Notes: generated by a model from the sequence alone, not told the origin. Counted from the first letter of the stretch, positions 32,019-41,418 are shown. The stretch: 47,242 nucleotides of DNA from Burkholderia sp. S171 (GCF_009766085.1 NZ_LMUF01000012.1:1-47242); one strand, 5' to 3'. Made by a program: numbers and translations.

Positions 32019-34225
32019 CAGCGAGTCGCCTCATCGCCGCGCAAACGATGTTGTTCCTGAATCACGTTTTCGAGTGCGGCGCGCGAGATAACGTCGCGCG
32101 ACACCATGTAGTCGCCAATCATGCCATGCAGTTCCGGCCGATAGCTCTGCAGCGCGCCTTCGAAACTGGCGCGCGTCACGTGTCCGAGTTCGATCAGCAG
32201 ATCGCCGATCAACGGTACGCCGCGCCGATGCGTGGGCACCACATCGACATCCGCTGGCAACATGCCGGCTCGCAGGTCCATTGCCATTTCCGAAGCAATG
32301 GGCGCCGGGCCGGTGACATCCACGCCGCGCAGCAGCCGGATTCCCATCGCGATATCGCCCTCACGCACAATCCGCTGCGTGACGGGCTGCCCAAGTTGCG
32401 TGACCAGATACGCGAGCGGCGCGTCGCTGATCGGATTTGCCGTCAACAGGATCGTTCGGCCGTGCGAATCCTCGCCTTGCGGAAGCACGCGATGCCGGAC
32501 GATATCCGCAAGCGGCAATTGCTCGGCATCGCGCGGCAGCCGTTCAGGATCGAGCGACCCGCGCTCCAGATCCGACTGGAACGCGATCGCTTCGGCGAGC
32601 GTTTCTTCGTCTAGCCAGCCTTTCGCCATCAGCACGCGGCCAAGCGGCGCTTCGCGTGCATGGCCTTCGTTCAGCGCAAGTTCGAGCTTGTTCGCGTCGA
32701 TAGCCTGCCACGACACCAGCAATTCCCCGAGCCGCTGACGTTGGATGCCGAGCCCGTCTTCCGACGGAAAGTCATGCATCGTCTTGTCCCATGCGAGCCG
32801 CTTGCCCGTCACCAGATGGCCGATGAACAGCTTCCACGCCCGCGACACAGCCATGAAATTGATGAAGTTGCCCACGACCATCCGCGGCACCGACAACAGT
32901 CCGTGTTCCCACCCATACAACCGGGTGACGAAAAAGATCCGTTGCACGACACGCAGCGATAGCGCGCAGGCGTTCGCCCACAGCACGAAAACGAGCCACG
33001 TCGAATCGGAAAACGGCGATGCAAACAGACGCGGCGCCACATTGGACATATTGGCGATCGAGAACATCAAGAACTGGAGCACCAGTCCGTAAGCCAGGAT
33101 TCCGACAAACGCCGTGACAATGCCCTTGCGGTCGCGCAACAGCAAATAGCGGTTCGCAAGCGAGCCGCTCCAGCCGGTCTGCTTCCAGCCCTGCAGGCCA
33201 ATGCCGAGGGTCCAGCGCGCCCGCTGTCGATACGCAGTCCGGAATGTATCGGGAAAAAATTCGCGCACGCACAGCGGCATGGTCAGCATGAATTCGCGCT
33301 CTTTTCCCAAGCCGAACCAGGACTTCCGGCGGGTCGCGAATTGCACCGGAAAGCGCGCGAAAATCGACAGCATGCCCATCTTGCCAAGCCGCTCGCCAAC
33401 GTCGTAATCCTCGGTCAGGCTTTCGGTATTGAACGGCTGGTTGTTCGTTTGTTCGATCAGCGCCAGCATGGCGCGGCGTGAAAAGCACGTACCCACACCC
33501 GCTGAGGGCACGGTGCCGGACAGGCTTTCCCGCACCACCAGATCCTTCGCGTGCCATTCAGCGAACTCGTCCATATAGGTGCCCGCGACAAGCTCGAACC
33601 AGTTGCGTTCCAGCGAGGCTACGGGCAACTGAATCATGTCCTTGCGCGGCAACAGGTAGTTGAAGAAGCGCAGTTCAACCGGATGCAGCACGTCCTCGCT
33701 GTCATGCAGCACAACGCCCGCAAATTCGATGTCCGCCTCTTTTTCATGACGAAAAATAGCCGCGATCACCCAGTTCAGGCAATCCGCCTTGCAGGTCGGA
33801 CCGTCGTGCGGTACCTCGACGCGCCGCAATTGTTTATAGCGGCGGCGCATGCGTTCCACTTCGGCGATCGTCTGCGGATCGTTCTGATACGTGCCGACGA
33901 ACACCACATAGTTGCGGTAATCGAGCACCCGCACCATGTCCTCGAGCATCGACGCGATCACGTCGTATTCATGCCACGCGGGCACCATGATCGCAATAGG
34001 CTGCTGGTCGTGCGCATACAGCTGCGCGCTGGTCAGCGGCTTGTGCACGCGCTGTATCGTGAGGCGGCGCAGGATCTCACGCCCCCAGTACCAGGCGTCG
34101 ATGAACAGGTCGTCGAGACTGGACAGCAGGATGATCGTCGCGACCACCGCGGCCACATACTCCAGTCCCTGGTAGTAGTGCGCGACGGCGTAGCCCGGAT
34201 CCCAATTCAACGCGGCGACAGTCAC
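32018..34225 (-). CDS. nfrB: NfrB-like membrane glycosyltransferase with MshEN-like domain
   Basis: 735 residues from GTG at 34225, whose GTGA overlaps the stop of the BcsB-like gene (E. coli NfrB is about 745). A membrane segment near the N-terminus (VAAVVATIILLSSL) is followed by a GT2 domain with HDSED (DxD-type), TEDYD and QRARW, the processive-synthase signature. Several membrane spans follow (FVGILAYGLVLQFLMF, WLVFVLWANACALSL). The C-terminal domain (RLGELLVSWQAIDANKLELA, LGRVLMAKGWLDEETLAEAI) has the MshEN pattern, which binds c-di-GMP in NfrB. It likely polymerises UDP-ManNAc from WecB, upstream in the same operon. Confidence 0.88.
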   Translation of the reverse strand: MTVAALNWDPGYAVAHYYQGLEYVAAVVATIILLSSLDDLFIDAWYWGREILRRLTIQRVHKPLTSAQLYAHDQQPIAIMVPAWHEYDVIASMLEDMVRVLDYRNYVVFVGTYQNDPQTIAEVERMRRRYKQLRRVEVPHDGPTCKADCLNWVIAAIFRHEKEADIEFAGVVLHDSEDVLHPVELRFFNYLLPRKDMIQLPVASLERNWFELVAGTYMDEFAEWHAKDLVVRESLSGTVPSAGVGTCFSRRAMLALIEQTNNQPFNTESLTEDYDVGERLGKMGMLSIFARFPVQFATRRKSWFGLGKEREFMLTMPLCVREFFPDTFRTAYRQRARWTLGIGLQGWKQTGWSGSLANRYLLLRDRKGIVTAFVGILAYGLVLQFLMFSIANMSNVAPRLFASPFSDSTWLVFVLWANACALSLRVVQRIFFVTRLYGWEHGLLSVPRMVVGNFINFMAVSRAWKLFIGHLVTGKRLAWDKTMHDFPSEDGLGIQRQRLGELLVSWQAIDANKLELALNEGHAREAPLGRVLMAKGWLDEETLAEAIAFQSDLERGSLDPERLPRDAEQLPLADIVRHRVLPQGEDSHGRTILLTANPISDAPLAYLVTQLGQPVTQRIVREGDIAMGIRLLRGVDVTGPAPIASEMAMDLRAGMLPADVDVVPTHRRGVPLIGDLLIELGHVTRASFEGALQSYRPELHGMIGDYMVSRDVISRAALENVIQEQHRLRGDEATR

Positions 34226-36555
34226 GTCTTGTTCCGATGCCTGCGACGAGCGATCGACGCAGCCAGCAGCAATACGAGGAACAGTGCAACCAGCGCCGCC
34301 GGGATGCCCCAGCGCCACCCGTTCTGCGCGAACCACGAGACGCCGTTATCGAGTTGAAGTACTTCACCCGGATGCAGCGTGTCGAAGCGCTTGGCCACCC
34401 CGCTCGCGTCGACCACGGCAACGTCGCCCGGCGTCAATTGCATCGATGCAGGCAACACCGGCGCCGTTTCGCCTGTCGCGCGGTAGACGATCCCAGCCGC
34501 ACCGTCCGCCCTCACCACATCGATCAACGCGAGGTTCTTCAGGCCGGATACATCGGCGAGCGTCTTGCCCGACGCATCAGTCAGCGTCATACGGTCTTGC
34601 GACAGCATCGCGTGTGACGTTTCGCCTTTCACCGCGACATCGGCGGCAAGGAACGGATCCTTCGGCGCAACAGCTTCGCCATTCGGTGCAACCGACAACG
34701 TCGTACGCGACGGCACGATGCCGGCCGCATTCGCCAGCCGGGCGACGCGCGCGAGCGACAGCGTCGTGTCGTCGAGATACGCAGACGGCACGATCAGCGT
34801 GGCGTTCGTCGCGAACCGTGCGGCCATGCCAGCGAAATTGTCCTCAAGATCCGCCTTGTCGAGTTGCAGCTTGCTGGTCGGCAGCACGGCGATAGGCTGG
34901 CCTTCCGAGCGCGCCTGGCAACCGCCTTCCGGCTGGCGTTCGAACACCACATGCAGCAGATTGTTCGATGCCAGCGCGTAGTGCGGCACGTGTGCGGTGA
35001 TCCGTTGCGGCTTGCCGTTGGTGTTCAGCAACTGCGCGCCGATCAGCACGTCGTTGAAATAGATCGCGGCGGTTTGCCCGGCGCCGTTGAGCGTGGGCAT
35101 AGCCGATACATCGAGCACGATCGAGGACGGAAGCTTGCCGTTGCCTGACACCGTGCCCAGATCGAAATTCGCGTCCCACGTCGCGCGGCCGAGCACATTG
35201 AGCGTGCGCGGCTGACCGCCGAGCGCCGACAACGAGATTGCATCGACGTCCGCATTCTGCGTGCGGTCGATCTGATGCACGACCAGTCGATCCGACACGT
35301 CGATAGCACGCCAGGCACGCGCGAGTACCGCGACGCCGTCGTTATCGCCGACGACGATTGCGACCTGCCCGGCCAGATGCGCGAGGCGCACTTCGCCAGC
35401 CGCGAGCGGCTCGGCAATCGGCCCGATGGAACGGGTGCGCCATGCGTCGAACGCAGCAGCCGTGGATGAGCTTGCGCCACCCGCAGCGGCCCCGACTTCC
35501 GCGCGCAGTGCGTCAAGTTCAGTTTTGAGCGAGTCGCGCAAATGATCATCGGCGACGATCACATCAGGCGCGAAGCCCGCGTGTGGTGCGAGCGCCACCA
35601 GCGCGCCCGCTTCTGCCGGGCTCGCGAGTTTGTGCAAGCCGCCTGTGGCAAGCGCGGCGAATGCGGGAACGGCCCGTAGCGCATCCGGCACCGTGACGCC
35701 GCTCAGGTCGACGGTGTCACCCGCGACCGGCCATGCGCGCGTAACCGGCGTCTTGCCTTCGCGCTGCAACTGGGCTTCGGCGCGCCAGCCTGCGTCGAAC
35801 GCCGGCGCCGCTACGCCGCGTGCGCCGGTCATCACGACGGGTGTCTGCGGCAGCGCGCTCCACGCAGTGCGCAAGTCCTTGATTGCGGCGGGATCGAAGC
35901 TGTAGGTCAAGCGAGACGTCGGCCCGATACGCAGCACATTGCCGATAGCGGTCTGGTCGGCGCAGACGTTATCGTTGATCACGGACGACCAGCCAAGACC
36001 GACGCGAACGAAACCGCTCGGCCGCGCCGCGCCGTCAACGCCGACCGAGGCCGCCGCGTCTCCTTGCGGCTGTGTCAACGCCCGGGCGAGGACGGGCGCG
36101 CCGTCAAGCGACAGCAGCATGGTCGTACGGCCGCCGTCGGCGTGCAGAAACGTACCGTCGAACTGAAACGTCGCATTGGAGATCGGCACATTGACCGGCA
36201 CCGGCAGATAGAGCTCCTGACGCGCGTCCGGTGCGTGCAGGGCGACCGGATCACGCATCCCAAGGTCAGCCAGCGACACATTGCGTATCGCCATGCGGCC
36301 GTTGCCGAGTTGCGCGAAAGCAGCGGCTACGCCGGTGGGCGCGGCGACGGGTGCATCGGCGAGAGCAGCGGCCGGAGCGGCTAAAGAAGGCACGGCATGG
36401 GCTGTCAGATATAGCGCACAAAAGACGGGCCATGCTGTGCAGGCGGCTAATCGAAGGGATGCGCTATAGCGAGGAAACGGTTTGATGGTCAAGAGTCTTG
36501 TCTCAGATTTAGCAAGCGATGCATTAAGAACATCGACATTGCACGGCAGGCACAC
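34222..36555 (-). CDS. BcsB-like periplasmic polysaccharide synthase subunit
   Basis: 777 residues, the size of BcsB (about 780 in E. coli). An N-terminal signal (LRLAACTAWPVFCALYLTAH) is followed by the family's carbohydrate-binding and flavodoxin-like repeats (GRTTMLLSLDGAPV, SSIVLDVSAMPTLNGAGQTA, IYFNDVLIGAQLLN). A C-terminal membrane anchor (GIPAALVALFLVLLLAASIA) ends in RRRHRN. The start is uncertain; the ATG at 36555 lacks a clear ribosome site. It overlaps nfrB by 4 bp. In the cellulose system BcsB guides the chain out of the synthase. Its presence beside an NfrB-type synthase, with no BcsA, is unusual. Confidence 0.8.
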   Translation of the reverse strand: MCLPCNVDVLNASLAKSETRLLTIKPFPRYSASLRLAACTAWPVFCALYLTAHAVPSLAAPAAALADAPVAAPTGVAAAFAQLGNGRMAIRNVSLADLGMRDPVALHAPDARQELYLPVPVNVPISNATFQFDGTFLHADGGRTTMLLSLDGAPVLARALTQPQGDAAASVGVDGAARPSGFVRVGLGWSSVINDNVCADQTAIGNVLRIGPTSRLTYSFDPAAIKDLRTAWSALPQTPVVMTGARGVAAPAFDAGWRAEAQLQREGKTPVTRAWPVAGDTVDLSGVTVPDALRAVPAFAALATGGLHKLASPAEAGALVALAPHAGFAPDVIVADDHLRDSLKTELDALRAEVGAAAGGASSSTAAAFDAWRTRSIGPIAEPLAAGEVRLAHLAGQVAIVVGDNDGVAVLARAWRAIDVSDRLVVHQIDRTQNADVDAISLSALGGQPRTLNVLGRATWDANFDLGTVSGNGKLPSSIVLDVSAMPTLNGAGQTAAIYFNDVLIGAQLLNTNGKPQRITAHVPHYALASNNLLHVVFERQPEGGCQARSEGQPIAVLPTSKLQLDKADLEDNFAGMAARFATNATLIVPSAYLDDTTLSLARVARLANAAGIVPSRTTLSVAPNGEAVAPKDPFLAADVAVKGETSHAMLSQDRMTLTDASGKTLADVSGLKNLALIDVVRADGAAGIVYRATGETAPVLPASMQLTPGDVAVVDASGVAKRFDTLHPGEVLQLDNGVSWFAQNGWRWGIPAALVALFLVLLLAASIARRRHRNKT

Positions 36556-36691
36556 GCCGTAGCCGCGCTGGTTTCAAACGGGATTTGCCGGGTTGCTATC
36601 GGAAAAAAGGCTTAGCGCACGCTTAGCGCAGCGGTTGTCCAGCGGTTGTACACGACCGCTCACAACGCGACGACAGCCTGCGCGCAGGTTG

Positions 36692-37894
36692 TTACGCGGA
36701 TTGCTTCGAACGGGTCCCGCTCCCGGCGCTGAACGGCAGGCATTGCCCTGCCGTGCCCTCCGTAAATTCGTCGAAGGGCCGGCCTGCGAGCGCGGCGACG
36801 ATGCGCCCCGATGCATGGCCGTCGCCGTACGGGTTGATACGGCAAGCGAACTGCTCGCGCGCGCCCTGATCGTCGAGCAACGCAGCGACCGCGTTCACGA
36901 TCGACTCGCGCCGCGTACCGACCAGCTTCACGGTGCCGGCCGCCACAGCTTCCGGCCGCTCGGTGACATCGCGCATCACGAGCACCGGCTTGCCGAGTGC
37001 CGGGGCCTCTTCCTGCACGCCGCCCGAGTCCGTCAGGATGATCGACGCGCGCTGCATGAGCCGCACAAAACCCACGTAATCGAGAGGCTCGATCAGATGC
37101 ACGTTGGGCAGCTTGCCGAGCACGTCCTGGACCGGGCCGCGCACGTTCGGGTTCAGGTGCACGGGGTAGACAATCTGTACGTCGCCGCGTTGAGCCAGTT
37201 CGGCCAGCGCCGCGCAGATGCCGTCGAAGCCCGCGCCGAAACTCTCGCGGCGATGGCCGGTGACAAGCAGCACCGGTTTCGTGTCATCGATAAAAAGCAG
37301 CCGTGCGTCGAGCTCGGCCCGCAGCGCGGCGTCCGAGTCGATGCGGGCAACCGTCATGAACAGCGCATCGATGACCGTGTTGCCCGTCACGATGACCCGG
37401 CCCGACAACGACTCGGCGGCCAGATTTGCTTTCGAGCCGGCAGTGGGCGCGAACATCAGGTCGCTTATCACGTCAACGAGGCGCCGGTTCATCTCTTCCG
37501 GCCAGGGCTGCATCAGGTTGCCGGTGCGAAGGCCCGCTTCGACGTGGCCGACGGGAATCTTCCGATGAAATGCGGCGAGTGCGGCAACCGATGCCGTCGT
37601 CGTGTCTCCGTGCACCAGTACGCGATCGGGATTTTCTTTGACGAGCACGTCGTCGAGAGAGGCGATCAGACGCGATGCCAAGCCATTAAGCGTCTGGTTG
37701 CCCGTCATCAGCGCGAGATCGTAGTGGGGAGTAATTTTGAATAGCTCAAGCACCTGGTTGAGCATTTCGCGATGCTGACCGGTGACACAGACGATCGACT
37801 CAATGGAGGAGTCTGCTTCGAGCTGCTTCACGAGCGGCGCCATTTTGATGGCTTCCGGGCGTGTACCGAAGATAGAGAGAATTCGCGCTGACAT
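36692..37894 (-). CDS. wecB: UDP-N-acetylglucosamine 2-epimerase
   Basis: 400 residues (E. coli WecB 376). Signature segments are IFGTRPEAIKMAPL (8-21), VTGQHREML, VHGDTTTASVAALAAF, GHVEAGLRTGN, TGHRRESFGAGF and TDSGGVQEEAPALGKPVLVM; together they define the non-hydrolysing epimerase that converts UDP-GlcNAc to UDP-ManNAc in the cytosol. It is the first gene of the operon leading to BcsB-like, NfrB-like, NfrA-like and the hydrolase-like gene, with a 136-bp gap before the BcsB-like gene. The extra C-terminal tail (about 20 residues) is polar and unconserved. Confidence 0.9.
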   Translation of the reverse strand: MSARILSIFGTRPEAIKMAPLVKQLEADSSIESIVCVTGQHREMLNQVLELFKITPHYDLALMTGNQTLNGLASRLIASLDDVLVKENPDRVLVHGDTTTASVAALAAFHRKIPVGHVEAGLRTGNLMQPWPEEMNRRLVDVISDLMFAPTAGSKANLAAESLSGRVIVTGNTVIDALFMTVARIDSDAALRAELDARLLFIDDTKPVLLVTGHRRESFGAGFDGICAALAELAQRGDVQIVYPVHLNPNVRGPVQDVLGKLPNVHLIEPLDYVGFVRLMQRASIILTDSGGVQEEAPALGKPVLVMRDVTERPEAVAAGTVKLVGTRRESIVNAVAALLDDQGAREQFACRINPYGDGHASGRIVAALAGRPFDEFTEGTAGQCLPFSAGSGTRSKQSA

Positions 37895-38536
37895 GATTTT
37901 CGGCCGTTTCCAAGTTGGTTCCGGCCCGCAGCGGATGCTGCTTTCTAGACCTGAATATCATGCGAGCGCTCCGGTGTGGATTTGAATCGCGCTTGTTCCC
38001 GATAAAACCTGTCACCCTAGACCGAAAATCCCGTGTTCTGGACTCGCAGACTCTCACATACGTCTTACCATTCCACCTGCTGGCGCGCATTTTAACCCTG
38101 CCAGTTATCACGCGACAGCGGTTTTTACTTTCTTTTGCAATAAGGAAACCGAAAGGCTAACGGCGAAAAAAACGACTTGATCGGTAAAGCAGGCTATGAA
38201 GGTAGCTAAAGAACGCCCGCACTCCTGCTCGGAACAAGGCCTATGCGTTGCTCGAACAGGTGGCGTATTTGCCCAATCCGCGCTAGCTAGCAGAAAGGTA
38301 AGACGAAATAGACAAGCCAATAATATGATTTGGATTACTTAGCAAATGAGTGAGTATAAATTCTGGACCACTCACATCATCTCATCTTCCCTTTCTCTGT
38401 CACTTAATCGCAAAGTGCTGCCGAGATGAACAGAAGCTCGACAGCAGCGGCATTGACAATACTCTCGCGGACAGTGCCCGAAGACGCCGCGCCCGCTGAC
38501 GAAGCGACGGCGATAGACCTAAATTACCGCTAAATC
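37895..38536. other. Non-coding stretch upstream of the polysaccharide operon
   Basis: 642 bp with AT-rich patches (38310-38370) that probably hold the promoter of the wecB operon. No gene is convincing. A TTCAAATC sequence on the minus strand (37985 region) recalls a tRNA T-loop, but no cloverleaf forms. Confidence 0.4.
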
Positions 38537-39016
38537 TCAATCGCGAATAGCGACAATAGCTTCAATTTCCACCGTGATATTGCCCGGCAGTGACCCCACG
38601 CCGACGGCAGAACGTGAGTGTCGGCCCGCGTCGCCGAATATATCGACAAAAAGGTCGGAGCAGCCGTTGATCACGCGGGGGTGATCGGCGAAATCCGGCG
38701 TTGCGTTCACCATGCCGAGCAGCTTCACGATGCGTTTCACTCGGCTTAAATCGCCCAGTTCCACATGCAGGACCGACAACAGGTTAAGACCCACGAGTAA
38801 CGCATGGGCATACGCTTCATCGGCGGTGACAGTGTCACCGACCTTGCCTGTCATCAGTTGTCCGGTCGCATCAAGCGGCCCTTGCCCCGACAAGAACAGC
38901 AGGTTGCCGTCGCGCGTGCAGTGAGTGAAGTTGCCTATGGGCGCGGGCACGTCCTGAAGTTTTAAGCCGCGGGCCTGCAGTCGTTCATAGCAGTTCATCT
39001 CAGTCGAAAATCCCAT
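38537..39016 (-). CDS. RidA-family enamine/imine deaminase
   Basis: 159 residues from the ATG at 39016, normal or slightly long for RidA/YjgF. The N-terminal extension YERLQARGLKLQDVPAPIGN belongs to the longer RidA subgroup. LLFLSGQGPLDATGQLMTGK and LLSVLHVELGDLSRVKRIVK are core segments, and RSAVGVGSLPGNITVEIEAI is the conserved C-terminal block containing the active-site Arg (R-x-A-V). RidA hydrolyses reactive enamines and imines made by PLP-dependent eliminases. It lies next to an IclR regulator and opposite a PLP-dependent enzyme, so it likely clears that enzyme's products. Confidence 0.85.
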   Translation of the reverse strand: MGFSTEMNCYERLQARGLKLQDVPAPIGNFTHCTRDGNLLFLSGQGPLDATGQLMTGKVGDTVTADEAYAHALLVGLNLLSVLHVELGDLSRVKRIVKLLGMVNATPDFADHPRVINGCSDLFVDIFGDAGRHSRSAVGVGSLPGNITVEIEAIVAIRD

Positions 39017-39080
39017 GTTGCGTTGGTTCTCTTTCAAGTGTTGAGGACAAGGTTCAAATAGCGACACGCCGCCGCAACGC

Positions 39081-39947
39081 CTAGCCGATAGCGTCAGGCG
39101 TGCGGCGCTGCCAGCCGAGCCGCGCTTCAATACGCGCAGCAACAATTTTCAGTTCATCGCCGAAACGTTCAGTACTCTGAAGCGCTTTGGCTTCCGGCAT
39201 GACAATCGAAATGGTGAAAACGCAGTCCCCGGCCTGATCAAGTACCGGGGCGGCGAGGCACGCCACGGACGCATCCGACTCTCCAATCTGGATCGACAAA
39301 CGCGCATCCAGCGCTTCACGCGCCATTCGAGCGAGCACATTGGGACGCGTCTCGGCACGCGCCGTGGGAGAGGACTTCGCGTAGCGTTCGAAATAGGCGA
39401 TCCGCTCGGCGTCCGGCAGATGTCCTACCAGCAATCGCCCCGATGCAGTCCAGTTGAGCGGCACCCGGCTTCCCACGCGCGAAGTCACCCGAAAATGGCC
39501 CGGCCCCTCCGCCATTTGCAACACGACCATCATCCCTTCTTCGAGTCCGCACACCTGCACCGTCTCACCGACCTGGGTCGACAACCGGTTCATCTCCTCA
39601 TGCGCGACCGCGAGATAGTCGAGCGAACTGGCATACGTCAGCCCATAGCCATAAAGCCGCGAGCCGAGCCAGATCGCGCCCTCGGGCGTGCGGGCCAGCA
39701 GGTTCTTCTCTACCAGGTCATTGATGATCGAATAGACCGTCGACAACGGCGCACCGACCAGACGCGCGATCTCGTACGCCGTGATCGGACGATTGGTGTC
39801 CTGCAACGCATCGAGGATCTGCACGGCCCGGTCGATCGCACTCGTACGCGTGCGCGCAGCGGGCGGGGCTGCGGGGAGATCGGATGGGGTCGGCACCGGC
39901 GGCTCGCCGGACTGCGGTTCCTGCATGGTTTGACGGGGCTTGGCGGT
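39081..39947 (-). CDS. IclR-family transcriptional regulator
   Basis: 288 residues from the ATG at 39947, with CCAGGAG upstream. A proline-rich leader (about 30 residues) precedes the winged helix-turn-helix (AIDRAVQILDAL, AYEIARLVGAPLSTVYSIIN), followed by the GAF-like IclR effector domain (LNWTASGRLLVGHL, SVACLAAPVLDQAGDCVFTI). It diverges from the SelA/DgaE-like gene across 117 bp containing a good promoter and an inverted repeat, and so probably represses the catabolic module until its sugar-acid ligand is present. The RidA gene follows on the same strand. Confidence 0.9.
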   Translation of the reverse strand, partial: TAKPRQTMQEPQSGEPPVPTPSDLPAAPPAARTRTSAIDRAVQILDALQDTNRPITAYEIARLVGAPLSTVYSIINDLVEKNLLARTPEGAIWLGSRLYGYGLTYASSLDYLAVAHEEMNRLSTQVGETVQVCGLEEGMMVVLQMAEGPGHFRVTSRVGSRVPLNWTASGRLLVGHLPDAERIAYFERYAKSSPTARAETRPNVLARMAREALDARLSIQIGESDASVACLAAPVLDQAGDCVFTISIVMPEAKALQSTERFGDELKIVAARIEARLGWQRRTPDAIG

Positions 39948-39983
39948 CATCGCGCTCCTGGAGACTGATTGTTTTTGTACAGT

Positions 39984-40011
39984 TTGACGCAAGCGCATCG
40001 TATGATAATCT
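39984..40011 (+). promoter_or_regulatory. Sigma-70-type promoter of the SelA/DgaE-like gene
   Basis: TTGACG (39984-39989), 16-bp spacer, TAATCT (40006-40011), 53 bp upstream of the start codon at 40065. Confidence 0.55.
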
Positions 40012-40031
40012 AATACACAATTACAACATAC

Positions 40032-40049
40032 ATTCCATAATAAAGGAAT
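40032..40049. promoter_or_regulatory. Inverted repeat, candidate IclR operator
   Basis: ATTCC-N8-GGAAT lies between the predicted -10 and the ribosome site of the SelA/DgaE-like gene, where a repressor would block initiation. The size fits an IclR-family half-site pair, but binding is inferred. Confidence 0.45.
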
Positions 40050-40064
40050 ACCAGGAGCCGCACG

Positions 40065-41264
40065 ATGGATATTTATTCCCGATTTGGTCTACGCCCGGTC
40101 ATCAATGGTTCGGGCACGATGACGAGCCTGGGTGCGTCCATTGTGGCGGCGCCGGTCATTGAAGCGATGGCCGCCATCCTTCCTCAGTTCGTCGAGATCG
40201 ACGACTTGCAACGCAAGGCCTCGGCCGTGATCGCGCAGGCTTGCGGCAGTGAAAGCGGCTATATCACAGCGTCCTGTTCGGCCGCGATCACGCTCGGCAT
40301 TGCGGCAACCATGACCGGCGATGACTCCGGATTGATCGAGCGTTTGCCCGATACAAGCGGGCTGCGCAACGAGGTCGTCGTGCAAACGGGCCACCTCGTC
40401 AATTATGGCGCACCTATCGACCAGGCCATCCGTCTCGCCGGCGCCCGCGTCGTGCCGGTGGGCGCGGCCACGGAGTCGCATGGCTACCAGTTATCCGCTG
40501 CGATCAACGAGCGCACGACCGCGGCGCTCTACGTGGTCTCGCATCACACGGTCCAGTTCGGCTTGATCCACGTAGAAGAATTCATCGCCCTCGCGCATGC
40601 GAAGGGCGTACCGGTCATCGTCGATGCGGCGTCTGAATATGATCTCACGCGCTTTATTGCCGCCGGCGCCGATCTCGTGCTGTATTCCGCGCACAAATTT
40701 CTCGGTGGTCCGACCGCAGGGATTGTCGCCGGCAAGAAAACGCTGGTACGTGCCGCCTATTTCCAGAATGGCGGTATTGGCCGCGGCATGAAAGTGGGCA
40801 AGGAAGGCATTGCCGGCGCCATCGCCGCACTCGAACAATGGCAGCAGCGCGACCATGCAGCGGTGCGCGCCCGTGAACGCGGTTATCTCGAGTTGTGGCG
40901 TGAAGCGCTGAATGGCCGCCCCGGCGTGCGCGCGGAGATCGATGCTGATCCGACCGGCAATCCGCTTGATCGCCTGAAACTGTCCATTGATCCACGCGAG
41001 GCTCGCATCAGCGCCTGGGATCTGGCGGATGCCCTCGCCCATCCGCCGGCGGGCAGCGTGCCAGTAATCGTCCGCGATCACGAGGCCGAACTGAATTTCT
41101 TCTTTATCGACCCGTGCAACCTGCACCCCGGACAGGAGCACAGCGTACTTGAACGCCTGCTTGATGAACTCGAGCGGGCGCAGCGCGCGCCGCATCCGCG
41201 GGTTACACCGTTTTTCCAGCGCGATGCGCGGCGTGGCGCCGGCCGGCGCAACTGGCCTGACTGA
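40065..41264 (+). CDS. SelA/DgaE-like PLP-dependent enzyme
   Basis: 399 residues with CAGGAG upstream. It belongs to the SelA-like branch of fold-type I enzymes, which includes D-glucosaminate-6-phosphate ammonia-lyase (DgaE). The PLP Lys is K211 in YSAHKFLGGPTAG, D187 in IVDAASEYD binds the ring nitrogen, and NGSGTMTSLGAS (14-25) is the family N-terminal motif. Such enzymes eliminate water or ammonia from amino sugar acids and similar compounds, often through enamine intermediates. The adjacent RidA and GntP-type permease support that role. The C-terminal tail (RAQRAPHPRVTPFF and beyond) is unusual, and its stop codon lies within a 13-bp tandem repeat. Confidence 0.8.
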   Translation: MDIYSRFGLRPVINGSGTMTSLGASIVAAPVIEAMAAILPQFVEIDDLQRKASAVIAQACGSESGYITASCSAAITLGIAATMTGDDSGLIERLPDTSGLRNEVVVQTGHLVNYGAPIDQAIRLAGARVVPVGAATESHGYQLSAAINERTTAALYVVSHHTVQFGLIHVEEFIALAHAKGVPVIVDAASEYDLTRFIAAGADLVLYSAHKFLGGPTAGIVAGKKTLVRAAYFQNGGIGRGMKVGKEGIAGAIAALEQWQQRDHAAVRARERGYLELWREALNGRPGVRAEIDADPTGNPLDRLKLSIDPREARISAWDLADALAHPPAGSVPVIVRDHEAELNFFFIDPCNLHPGQEHSVLERLLDELERAQRAPHPRVTPFFQRDARRGAGRRNWPD

Positions 41265-41330
41265 GCGCGCTGACTGAGCGCGCTGACTGAGCGCGCTGAC
41301 TGAGCGCGCTGACTGAGCGCGCTGACTGAG
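41258..41330 (+). repeat. 13-bp tandem repeat array
   Basis: Five full copies of TGACTGAGCGCGC plus an 8-base partial copy. The unit contains TGA and its length is not a multiple of three, so successive copies place stops in all frames. The first copy supplies the stop codon of the SelA/DgaE-like gene. Confidence 0.95.
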
Positions 41331-41365
41331 TAGCTAGCTGAACCTGATTTTCTTGTATGACCGAT

Positions 41366-41386
41366 ACGCCGGATTTTCTCCGGCGT
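41366..41386 (+). terminator. Hairpin after the SelA/DgaE-like gene
   Basis: ACGCCGGA-TTTTC-TCCGGCGT, an 8-bp GC-rich stem, with a short CGCTTT tail; a likely terminator with weak U tract. Confidence 0.55.
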
Positions 41387-41418
41387 CGCTTTACCTTGCA
41401 CGTTTAGTAATCCTTATT

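Noticed and set aside
33551..34357. 268-aa plus-strand frame
   Set aside because: Antisense to nfrB and the BcsB-like gene; no independent support.
29451..36555. Cellulose synthase (bcs) operon
   Set aside because: A BcsB-like gene is present but there is no BcsA with PilZ domain; the synthase is NfrB-like with an MshEN-type domain and the operon begins with wecB.
36593..37744. 383-aa plus-strand frame
   Set aside because: Antisense shadow of wecB, which has full family motifs on the minus strand.
37960..38080. tRNA-like sequence on the minus strand (TTCAAATC, TGGTAAGAC)
   Set aside because: The T stem does not pair and no acceptor stem forms, so no tRNA is called.
41258..41330. Possible CRISPR array
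   Set aside because: 13-bp units are directly adjacent with no spacers; it is a simple tandem repeat.
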